Of a DNA stretch of 14,607 bases, positions 1-6,801 are shown in pieces (within the stretch, counting starts at the first letter, position 1; the number at the start of each line of letters is the position of its first letter). Origin of the DNA: Arenicella sp. (lineage in GTDB: Bacteria; Pseudomonadota; Gammaproteobacteria; Arenicellales; Arenicellaceae). The stretch is taken from positions 1 to 14,607 of the forward strand of contig JAESTB010000610.1 in NCBI GenBank assembly GCA_016763815.1, read 5' to 3'. The notes beneath the pieces were generated by a model. It made no database searches, was not told the origin of the DNA, and saw nothing but the letters and a program-made list of their open reading frames with translations. Both the position numbers and the translations under genes were made by a program.

Positions 1-737
1 AAAACAACAACACCGTCGCCAGCAACGTCACAGCAACATCTAGCAATTTGACCGCGCCTACCAGTGTCGGTAATTTCACGGTCGAAATAGTTGCCGTAGA
101 TACGTCAGGCAACAGTCTGGGAGTCAGCGATTCGATAAGCCTCATAGCGACTGATACGGTGATCGAAAACATTGCACCTAACGCGGCCTTTTCAACCACT
201 AACAATCAGTTAACGGTAAACTTTGATGCCTCCGCATCTAATGACCCTGACAATGGCCCTCAGGCGTTAAGTTACTCCTGGAACTTTGGCGATGGCAGCA
301 GCAGCGGCAACGGCGCTTCGCCAAGCCACACCTACACTGCCAGCGGCACCTACACGGTGACCTTAACGGTCAGTGATGGCCAAGACACCGACGGGGCAAC
401 TGAGATGGTCGTCGTTTCTACCGTCGTCGGTGGCGGTAATTGCGAGTACATTATCGACAACGAGTGGAGCACAGGCTTCGTTGCGACTGTGCGTATTAGC
501 AATACTGGTTCGTCCGCCATCAACGGCTGGCAGGTATCTTGGCAATACGCACCGGGTACCGATCGCAGCAATGGATGGAACGCTACGGTAGTCGGAAGTA
601 ACCCATACACGGCAACACCACTTAGCTGGAACAACACGATCCAACCAGGTCAAAGTGTTGAGTTTGGAATGCAGGGCACCAAGCCCGCCAACGGCACAGC
701 TGATGTGCCGGTAGTAACTGGCGCCGTCTGCGATTAG
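1..737 (+). CDS. Secreted carbohydrate-active protein, C-terminal part with PKD and CBM2 modules (5' end outside window)
   Basis: The frame is open from base 3, so the gene begins upstream of the window; the TTG at 48 is not a credible start. Three parts are visible. The first roughly 60 residues form a Thr/Ser/Val-rich, Ig-like beta segment. A PKD domain follows at about bases 180-420, with the typical sequences NFDASAS, YSWNFGDG and TYTVTLTVSDG. After a short Gly linker comes a CBM2-type cellulose/chitin-binding module (about 435-735), with a Cys near each end that probably form a disulfide and several Trp residues (NEWSTGF, INGWQVSWQY, LSWNN) of the kind that stack on polysaccharide. The protein is presumably a secreted glycoside hydrolase or related enzyme whose catalytic domain lies off the left edge, so its activity cannot be stated. 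It is convergent with the minus-strand operon and has no evident functional link to it. The family calls come from recognised motifs; the export is inferred. Confidence 0.9.
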   Translation, partial: NNNTVASNVTATSSNLTAPTSVGNFTVEIVAVDTSGNSLGVSDSISLIATDTVIENIAPNAAFSTTNNQLTVNFDASASNDPDNGPQALSYSWNFGDGSSSGNGASPSHTYTASGTYTVTLTVSDGQDTDGATEMVVVSTVVGGGNCEYIIDNEWSTGFVATVRISNTGSSAINGWQVSWQYAPGTDRSNGWNATVVGSNPYTATPLSWNNTIQPGQSVEFGMQGTKPANGTADVPVVTGAVCD

Positions 738-758
738 CTAAGCACATGCGGTAGCAAT

Positions 759-792
759 ATCACGCCACTTCAGCTATCTGAAGTGGCGTGAT
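759..792 (+). terminator. Hairpin downstream of the CBM2 gene, probable terminator
   Basis: A perfect 15-bp inverted repeat (759-773 against 778-792, four-base loop CTAT) starts 22 bases after the stop codon at 737. The following bases are only weakly T-rich (TTCC), so it may act as a leaky terminator or as a 3'-end stabilising structure. Its position straight after the gene supports a transcript-end role. Confidence 0.7.
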
Positions 793-913
793 TTCCATTA
801 AGCAATGCCTTCAGACCTTTACCTTAGCTACTTAGTTTTACTTTAAACCCAGTTAGTCTTGTAATTTGATTAATTATGCTAGTATCTAATCCATATAATC
901 ACAGGAGGTTATT

Positions 914-1087
914 ATGGCGATGAAGCCAATTAAACCGAGAAATCGGGAAGCAATGAACCCACTAATGCGTAAAGGTGGAATTCACTTAAAATCAAAAAGC
1001 GCAAAGCGTTCGCAAGAAAAAGCGAAACTTAAAAAAGAGCTAAGAGTCCCTGACCTTAGCTCTTTTTTATTGCAAACTCATACCTAA
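914..1087 (+). CDS. Small basic 57-residue protein whose coding region contains a terminator
   Basis: ATG at 914 is preceded by a near-perfect Shine-Dalgarno AGGAGGT (903-909), which makes translation likely. The product starts MAMKPIKPRNREAMNP and is dominated by Lys/Arg, with the stretch RKGGIHLKSKSAKRSQEK in the middle, consistent with an RNA- or ribosome-binding peptide. A strong intrinsic terminator (1031-1068) sits inside the frame: codons 40-52 are made of hairpin and T-tract, and the TAA lies about 17 bases beyond the T-tract. Most transcripts should therefore end without a stop codon, around codons 51-53. Established parallels are the ribosome-rescue genes arfA, brfA and arfT, whose messages are truncated or terminated inside the ORF so that tmRNA represses them. 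I do not see a clear ArfA sequence match, so the function is only a suggestion. It may also be a simple ORF running by chance into a terminator. A consensus promoter could not be settled in the AT-rich leader 835-900. Confidence 0.65.
   Translation: MAMKPIKPRNREAMNPLMRKGGIHLKSKSAKRSQEKAKLKKELRVPDLSSFLLQTHT
1031..1068. terminator. Strong bidirectional intrinsic terminator
   Basis: Perfect 14-bp stem: AAAAAAGAGCTAAG (1031-1044) pairs with CTTAGCTCTTTTTT (1055-1068). A further 3-bp GTC/GAC pairing tightens the loop to CCT. On the plus strand it ends in a run of six T inside the small ORF. Read on the minus strand it is again followed by a T-rich tract, so it can also terminate the large operon whose last gene stops at 1182. 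Confidence 0.85.
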
Positions 1088-1181
1088 ACCCTCGACAGTA
1101 TGGTGTACCCGTCCTGTAGCGTCATCGAACGACCAGGTAAGCTTAGCTTTGGCCTTGAAATTTTAATGCAGAAGTTTAATA

Positions 1182-3719
1182 TTAGGATTTTGACACGACA
1201 ATCGCATAGCAATTACCAGCTTCATTCATACCAACAAGCAAGGCATTATTGACTGTTTTTTCACGAGTAGTTTGCGTGACTAAATCAAAGCCATCTAGTA
1301 AGCAATGCTGACTGTTTTTAACCGGATAAATAACACCGTCTTCCATCGCCACGATAACCCCTAGTAGATTCAAACAGCCACTTGCAGATTCAGAGAACCC
1401 AAAATAAGAATTAAAGTTGCTATAAGGAATGTTGCGCACAACCTCACCTAAGCCCATTTTAACTCCATTTAATTCATCAATATCGGCATCTTTGAAACCA
1501 ACACTGGTTCCACAAATCATGTCTAGCTGGTTTGACTCTAACTCTGCTTCTTTTAATGCGGCACCAATAGCGCTTGCCAATGCTTGCGATCGAGTCTGGC
1601 CGTTATTATTGAACCGGTCACTGGCGCTTGCACGACCATAACCTGATACTTGTGCATAAATATGTGCACCCCGTTGCTGAGCACGATGTTTTGCTTCAAA
1701 CATGACAAGCGCCGCACCTTCAGCCATCACATAGCCGGCAGACGATTCATCATAGGGTTTAAATGAAGTAATATCGGCTTGATAATTTACTGACGCCTCG
1801 TTAATAGCCGCATGCATCACCAGCGAAAACCCCAATGCCTGCTCGTCAGATCCGCCGGCAAACATGCAAGGTTGAATGTTTTGTCGCACTACTTCATAGC
1901 CTTGAATTAATGCGCCCAATGAGGCGTTATGGCCTGTTGCCAGTGTTGTGTTGTAACCTCGCATGCCTTTTATTGTGGCACAGCCTGAAGAAACACTATT
2001 ATAAAGCGCCTTCGGGAATTCACTGGTGCGCGCATTACTCGGCTCTGGATTCATACTAGACATAAAGTTGTCGATAGCCGTTTGCGGGCCTTTCGAAAGC
2101 CCTAAGACCATGCCAAATTCATCTTTATTTTGTTTGCCAATTTTTAAACCGGCACTGTGCAATGTGGTTTCAAGTGCCGCCATTGTGTACAAAGAAATGG
2201 GGTGTAGTTTACGCGTATCGACACCACGTAAGATTTTACGCGCATTGAATGCGGCGACGCTATGCACTTGGAACTTAAGCTCACCTGCGTCATTAATCGG
2301 AAGATGACTGCGCATCGCAGATAACACATTGTCACTTTGAATTAGCCAATGAAGTGGCGCTTTGTTATCACATTTCTGTATCTGGCAATGTACTTCGCTA
2401 GAGGTATCAACCGAGTCTGCCAGACCTTGTTTAAATGCTTCAAAACCAATACCCAGTGCACTAATTTGCCCCACGCCGGTAATTACTACCTGTTTCTTGT
2501 CATAGCTCGACACAGGCTGACTGGCCACTTTCATTGAGCCAATAACACTGCAGTTATTACCACCAAATGCGTAATTATTTTTCATAAACACATTCACGTC
2601 TTGATCTAAAAAATCGTTAGCCACGATATTTAGATCGACGTATTTACGAGGCGTAGAAAAATTTAATGTGGGTAATATTTTTTTCTCTGGCAGGGTGACT
2701 AAGCAGGCAATCATTTCCATTACACCCGCGGCACTAATGTTATGACCAAAAAATGACTTAGTTGAACTCACTGGCACCTGTTTTTGACTAAACACTTTAT
2801 TAATGGCGGCAGTTTCAGCTCGGTCATTGGCTGACGTGCCGGTGCCGTGGGCATTAATGTATTCAATTTTTTCAGCGCATAGGTCTGCGTTATTGAGTGC
2901 CCGCGACATAACCAGGGTAGCGCCTTCACCAAGAGGCTCGGGAGACGTTTCATGGTACGCATCGCAAGAGGTAGCGTAGCCTAGAATCTCAGCATAAATA
3001 AGTACACCACGCTCCTTAGCGGATTCATAACTTTCAAGTACTAACGCGCCCGCACCTTCACCTATCGACATGCCTGGCTCGGCTGAAAACGGGCTACAGG
3101 GTCCATCTGCCATAGCATCCAATACTTTGAAACCTGAAAATGTAGGCAGATAAAGCGGCTCACTTCCGACAATTAAGACCTGATCAGTTTTACTATTTTG
3201 AATCGCATCAAAGCCTAAACCCAATGCATTAATACTCGCTGTACACGCGGTTGCAACCACATCATAGCCGCCACCTAAGCCTAATAAATTGGTAATGATA
3301 GCCGCCGTAGCGCCATAGTTTCCGGTGTTGGCAAGCATATCCATTGGCACCGCCTCACCGGTGATAACCGGCATTAAGGGTTCGGTGGCCGCACCACTTA
3401 CCCCCATCATTGCCGACATAGACTGCAAGCGGCTGGAGTCAGCCAACTTGGCATCTTGTAGTGCTTCAAGGCCGACCTTATAGCCCCACAACGTAACCTT
3501 ATCGAATTGCGAGACTAATTCAGCATCCAATTCAGGGTACTCAATAGACTCTTTAATCTGTGCGGCATAGCAGTTTTCAAAAAAACGATTGAATTCGTCA
3601 CTGCTGCCAATAACACTTTTACAATCAAATAATCCTTTTGTAAAATCTTGTTTATTTTGCCCAATAGCGGAGCAAATTCCGACACCGGTTATCACGATTC
3701 GCTTGCGTTGCGTTTTCAT
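1182..3719 (-). CDS. Fused ketosynthase-chain length factor (KS-CLF), copy 1
   Basis: An 845-residue protein made of two beta-ketoacyl-ACP synthase (FabF-type, thiolase-fold) units; a normal KS has about 410 residues. The N-terminal unit (about 6-395) keeps the Cys-His-His set: C159 in TACTAS, H291 in HGTGT, and K321/H326 in KSFFGHN, so it should condense malonyl-ACP with an acyl chain. The second unit begins near residue 409 (VVITGVGQIS) and has lost all three residues. The Cys position reads TGHNAS (His597), HGTGT is replaced by CGTSVG, and GH by GF. That is the pattern of a chain length factor, the inactive partner of type II polyketide KS enzymes. The fusion would give a pre-assembled KS/CLF dimer, as in the KS-CLF part of PUFA synthase PfaC. 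It is the last gene of the operon, 8 bases after the SDR stop, with a moderate Shine-Dalgarno (GTAAGG). It is clearly paralogous to the gene at 6802-9291. Confidence 0.93.
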   Translation of the reverse strand: MKTQRKRIVITGVGICSAIGQNKQDFTKGLFDCKSVIGSSDEFNRFFENCYAAQIKESIEYPELDAELVSQFDKVTLWGYKVGLEALQDAKLADSSRLQSMSAMMGVSGAATEPLMPVITGEAVPMDMLANTGNYGATAAIITNLLGLGGGYDVVATACTASINALGLGFDAIQNSKTDQVLIVGSEPLYLPTFSGFKVLDAMADGPCSPFSAEPGMSIGEGAGALVLESYESAKERGVLIYAEILGYATSCDAYHETSPEPLGEGATLVMSRALNNADLCAEKIEYINAHGTGTSANDRAETAAINKVFSQKQVPVSSTKSFFGHNISAAGVMEMIACLVTLPEKKILPTLNFSTPRKYVDLNIVANDFLDQDVNVFMKNNYAFGGNNCSVIGSMKVASQPVSSYDKKQVVITGVGQISALGIGFEAFKQGLADSVDTSSEVHCQIQKCDNKAPLHWLIQSDNVLSAMRSHLPINDAGELKFQVHSVAAFNARKILRGVDTRKLHPISLYTMAALETTLHSAGLKIGKQNKDEFGMVLGLSKGPQTAIDNFMSSMNPEPSNARTSEFPKALYNSVSSGCATIKGMRGYNTTLATGHNASLGALIQGYEVVRQNIQPCMFAGGSDEQALGFSLVMHAAINEASVNYQADITSFKPYDESSAGYVMAEGAALVMFEAKHRAQQRGAHIYAQVSGYGRASASDRFNNNGQTRSQALASAIGAALKEAELESNQLDMICGTSVGFKDADIDELNGVKMGLGEVVRNIPYSNFNSYFGFSESASGCLNLLGVIVAMEDGVIYPVKNSQHCLLDGFDLVTQTTREKTVNNALLVGMNEAGNCYAIVVSKS

Positions 3720-3727
3720 ATTGAACC

Positions 3728-4510
3728 TTACTCCAACGTAATGCCACGATCGGCAAGGATGACACTGCCTTGGATGGCTCGTGACTTATCAGAACATAAG
3801 AAACTGACAACACTCGCAATCTCCGACGGATCAAGTACATAGTCACGCTTACGAGTTTCAAGCATTTGCATAAAGCCAGGCCAAACTTGCTCTAGCTGCT
3901 CAAATGTATCGGTCTTCACTAGACCACCGCACACGGCATTTACGCGAATACCTTTACTATGCAATTCATAATCTAAATAACGAACTAAATGTTCAAGTGC
4001 GGCTTTTATTACGCCCATAGGGTAATTCGGCATAACACGGCGGCTACCGGTACTGGTTATAAAGACAATACTACCGCCTTTTTTCATCAACGGAATGACA
4101 CCTTGCACACAGCCCACATTACCCACTAGGTTTGTATCGAGTAACACTTTCCAATCTTGCTTATTGAAATCTTGAAACTCTTTAAACGGCGTTTGACCCG
4201 CATTTAAAATTAAATGATCAATTTGTTGAAACTCACTTTGTAAGCCTTTAAACATTTTTTCAACATCACGACGCACCGATATGTCACCGAGCGCGCTACA
4301 CGCATAAACTCCTTTTTCTTCGGCATATTGGATTAGCTGTTTGACCTGAGCCGCACCCTTACCCACATTACGACGATGATTAATAATCACATTACAGCCA
4401 TCATCAATGAGTTCGGTAACGATAGCGGCTCCAATACCACGAGATCCACCCGTTACAATCGCCGTTTTGCCCTTAATATTACGTGGCAATTGAGCTTCTG
4501 AAATTTCCAT
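3728..4510 (-). CDS. Short-chain dehydrogenase/reductase, FabL/FabI-like, possible enoyl-ACP reductase
   Basis: A 260-residue Rossmann-fold SDR. Residues 20-27 (TGGSRGIG) form the nucleotide-binding glycine loop, NAG is at 103-105, and STGS at about 153-156 is in the active-site strand. The catalytic region reads PNYPMGVIKAALEHL: Tyr163 and Lys169 are five residues apart. Ordinary ketoreductases have YxxxK, while enoyl reductases FabI and FabL have YxxxxxxK inside very similar flanks (compare FabI PNYNVMGLAKASLE and FabL NYTTVGVSKAALE, recalled from memory). The later RVNAVCGG and the C-terminus ending DRGITLE also fit FabL better than FabG. It is therefore probably an enoyl-ACP reductase or a divergent ketoreductase for the same pathway. 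The operon already has a canonical FabG at 11539-12297, which supports a different job here. ATG at 4510 has an upstream TAGGAT ribosome site and lies 9 bases after the preceding stop. Confidence 0.85.
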   Translation of the reverse strand: MEISEAQLPRNIKGKTAIVTGGSRGIGAAIVTELIDDGCNVIINHRRNVGKGAAQVKQLIQYAEEKGVYACSALGDISVRRDVEKMFKGLQSEFQQIDHLILNAGQTPFKEFQDFNKQDWKVLLDTNLVGNVGCVQGVIPLMKKGGSIVFITSTGSRRVMPNYPMGVIKAALEHLVRYLDYELHSKGIRVNAVCGGLVKTDTFEQLEQVWPGFMQMLETRKRDYVLDPSEIASVVSFLCSDKSRAIQGSVILADRGITLE

Positions 4511-4519
4511 TGTTACATC

Positions 4520-5560
4520 CTATTTTTTATGATTATTTTTGAAGATTAAATTCCATGAACTACCATCACGATCAATGCTGTGGAGTAAACTCGTATGCGT
4601 CGCTTGGCTGTGTATGTGCTCGTGTAAAACCTTAATGCCGTTAATATTGACAAAGTCACCCCATTCTTTGTAAGTGTTAACGTGTTTAGCGCTGGGGTAA
4701 CGGCCTTTCAGTAACATGCTTTCTAACTGAGCAATTTCATCTCGACCATTTAATCCGAAATAACATTGTTCAATATCAACACTCTCCTGGGTGGCGGCCT
4801 TTAAGCTTGGCAGTTCAAATACGCTATTAGCCTTCGACGCGCTGTAGGCGTTTAATTGATCGATATCTAGCGTTAATTTTGCCTGGCGTTTTTCATCAGT
4901 GTCACGTGCTTCTACCACTAGAAACCCAGCCGATTCACGCAGTGCATATTCCGATGAAGTTTTATCTATTTTTATTTTTTCTCTGACCAGCCAATCTAAA
5001 GCTGCTAGCATTTCTGTTAGATAAAGATAGCTATACGTTTGAAACACACCACCAACCACAACAATATCTAATTCCCCGGATTGTATCAGCGTGCGAGCTA
5101 ATTCTAGCCCTTGGAATAAACCGTTACGCTGGCACCTTAAACGCACGCTATAGCCGGTAATATTATGGTTGTTAAGTAAAAATGCCGGAAACACATCCGA
5201 TTGATACATCTCTTTTACTTGAAATTCTTTATTCATGAACGACGTAGGACCATACATATTAAAATAAACAATGCCGATTCTTTGGCTCATCTTTTTATTT
5301 ATTTTTCGATACAAGCCCGCATTTTTCATCGCCTGCTCAAAGGCTTGGCTTACGGCATCTAAGTGTCCGCCTTGGACCTCCTTGTCAAATTGATTGACAT
5401 TCCAATATTGAATGCCCGATTTTTTCTCAATTTTCTCATATAGAAATTGTTCATATTTATTATTTAATCGAGGAACGAAGAGACGCTTTTTAGAGCCTTC
5501 GACTAAGCCAGTACCGCTTATGGAGATTGGATAGCTCTGGCAACTTGGGTAACTATGCAT
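4520..5560 (-). CDS. Degenerate ketosynthase-like protein, putative CLF-type partner
   Basis: 346 residues, shorter than a full KS. Thiolase-fold signals remain: the N-terminal PISISGTGLVEG strand, the segment ending SGELDIVVVGGVFQ that follows the nucleophile helix in KS enzymes, SAGFLVVEA in place of the usual GEGAG strand, and a late KEWGDFVNINGIK where active enzymes have KSxxGHxxxAAG. No HGTGT or GH motif is present, and the nearest Cys (LRCQRNG) appears two residues out of register with the nucleophile, so I infer a non-catalytic protein. It follows an active-looking KS and overlaps it by 8 bases, in the same KS-then-CLF order as the two fused genes, so it may be the CLF of a split pair. 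I chose ATG 5560 over the in-frame GTG at 5566 because AAAGGGG (5566-5572) sits 5 bases before the ATG but runs into the GTG. A diverged scaffold role is also possible. Confidence 0.75.
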   Translation of the reverse strand: MHSYPSCQSYPISISGTGLVEGSKKRLFVPRLNNKYEQFLYEKIEKKSGIQYWNVNQFDKEVQGGHLDAVSQAFEQAMKNAGLYRKINKKMSQRIGIVYFNMYGPTSFMNKEFQVKEMYQSDVFPAFLLNNHNITGYSVRLRCQRNGLFQGLELARTLIQSGELDIVVVGGVFQTYSYLYLTEMLAALDWLVREKIKIDKTSSEYALRESAGFLVVEARDTDEKRQAKLTLDIDQLNAYSASKANSVFELPSLKAATQESVDIEQCYFGLNGRDEIAQLESMLLKGRYPSAKHVNTYKEWGDFVNINGIKVLHEHIHSQATHTSLLHSIDRDGSSWNLIFKNNHKK

Positions 5561-6800
5561 GAGCACCCCTTTCTAGTAGGCAACTTACTATCGAGCCATC
5601 AATACCGATACTGGTTTTCAAAATATACCTAATATCGGCTTGGCATTCTTTAGTCACAAAGTTCAGGCCTTGGGTTAACTCTAAATCGCCCTTTGACTGT
5701 ATAGGAATAATCCGATTATTCTCAAAGGCATCTTTAGCTAAAATCAAATCAAAACCACCAGAGGCCGACAACATGTAACCTGTTTGCTCGGTGTAACTTA
5801 CTATTTTGGCTTTATGAGACGAGAACAGTTGTGACAAGGCAGAAATTTCAGACTGATCACTGGCCGTGATGCCGTTGCCATGAGGATAAATTAAGTCTAC
5901 ATCGGCCGCTGCAATGCCAGCTTTATCTAAGGTATGTTGCATGGTCTGAGAAACAGATCGAAAGGATACATCCATGCTGGCTGAATGTGCAGAACCCGAG
6001 AGAGCACGTCTCGAACTCATCGCTCTAACAGCAAAATAAGGTGTTTGTTCCTCACGGATATTAGCTGAGCGCTCGAGCAGTATTCCGGCAACGCCATACG
6101 CCGGCATTAAACCATCACTATTTTTTGAAAACGGTAAAGAACCTTGCCTAGCAATAATATTCAGACCCGACATAAACAATATATCGAACTTTGAAACCTC
6201 TTGCCACGACAGCACTAAGGCTCGATCTATTTGACCGCTTTGCAACATTGCAATAGCCGGTATCATGGCATTCAAAGCAGAAGAACACGCCGACGACACC
6301 GTCAATATCGGATGTTGCAATCGAAAATACTCAGCATAAAGCTGCGTCAGTGTATCGTTTCTAAAGCTATCAGCATGCAAGTCGCTTATTTTTTTATTAA
6401 ATAACAGATCAAGTGATTGGTTACCGTGCAGCTCTCTGATAAACGATATTAAGTCAGGCTGATTACCAGACGAGCCCCAAAAAACACGGGTATTTTTTTG
6501 TGCAAGCACATCAATATTTAGCTTAGCATCGGCTAACACTTGCCCAGTAACATTAACTAACGCGGCTACTTTTACATTGCTTATATCTTCATATTGTTTT
6601 AACAAGTCTTTGCGTGCCTTTTCTAATGGTGCATATTTCACATCATGCTCAAACCCAAACATGGATTTAAGCATTTGATTTTCAAACACAGACTGCAATT
6701 GCACAAATTCACCCTGCGCCAGTTTAGCAACCAGATCGGAACTTGTTTGCGCATAGTCAGAAAAGCAGCCGACCCCGGTTACTACAACCCTCGAGTCCAA
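5553..6800 (-). CDS. Free-standing beta-ketoacyl-ACP synthase with an altered active site
   Basis: A 415-residue KS with the FabF-like start (VVVTGVGCFS). The nucleophile Cys172 lies in VSSACSSALNAM and the first histidine is His307 in PHGNGITASDQSE (HGNGI instead of HGTGT). The second histidine motif reads TEQTGYMLSASGG: its Lys is Glu338 and its His is Tyr342. Since that Lys/His pair normally supports malonyl decarboxylation, the enzyme may be impaired in chain elongation and could instead act in priming, acyl transfer or an unusual condensation. This is inference from family knowledge. Translation most likely starts at TTG 6800: there is no ATG before residue 43, the conserved strand begins at residue 4, and AAGGAG (6807-6812) lies 6 bases upstream. 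The start is 1 base after the KS-CLF stop at 6802, and the 3' end overlaps the KS-like gene, so the three are tightly coupled. Confidence 0.9.
   Translation of the reverse strand: MDSRVVVTGVGCFSDYAQTSSDLVAKLAQGEFVQLQSVFENQMLKSMFGFEHDVKYAPLEKARKDLLKQYEDISNVKVAALVNVTGQVLADAKLNIDVLAQKNTRVFWGSSGNQPDLISFIRELHGNQSLDLLFNKKISDLHADSFRNDTLTQLYAEYFRLQHPILTVSSACSSALNAMIPAIAMLQSGQIDRALVLSWQEVSKFDILFMSGLNIIARQGSLPFSKNSDGLMPAYGVAGILLERSANIREEQTPYFAVRAMSSRRALSGSAHSASMDVSFRSVSQTMQHTLDKAGIAAADVDLIYPHGNGITASDQSEISALSQLFSSHKAKIVSYTEQTGYMLSASGGFDLILAKDAFENNRIIPIQSKGDLELTQGLNFVTKECQADIRYILKTSIGIDGSIVSCLLERGAHA
5566..5572 (-). promoter_or_regulatory. Ribosome binding site deciding the start at 5560
   Basis: AAAGGGG on the minus strand, 5 bases before ATG 5560 and within the last codons of the upstream KS gene. 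It favours ATG 5560 over GTG 5566 and implies translational coupling of the KS and KS-like genes. Confidence 0.6.
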
Positions 6801-6801
6801 G

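Noticed and set aside
894..899. Perfect -10-like TATAAT upstream of the small ORF
   Set aside because: Transcription from it would begin at about 905-907, inside the ribosome binding site at 903-909, and no good -35 lies 16-18 bases upstream. It is probably just AT-rich leader sequence.
1088..1181. A further small gene or RNA between the terminator and the last operon gene
   Set aside because: No ORF with a ribosome site, no strong hairpin and no tRNA-like structure could be found in these 94 bases. They are best read as the 3' untranslated region of the operon.
4520..6800. A single KS-CLF fusion gene broken by a frameshift
   Set aside because: The two frames overlap by 8 bases, and the second has its own ribosome site and a good ATG, which fits two coupled genes. 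The upstream frame ends with a KS-like C-terminus (SIVSCLLERGAHA). A resequenced single-base change would be needed to revive the idea.
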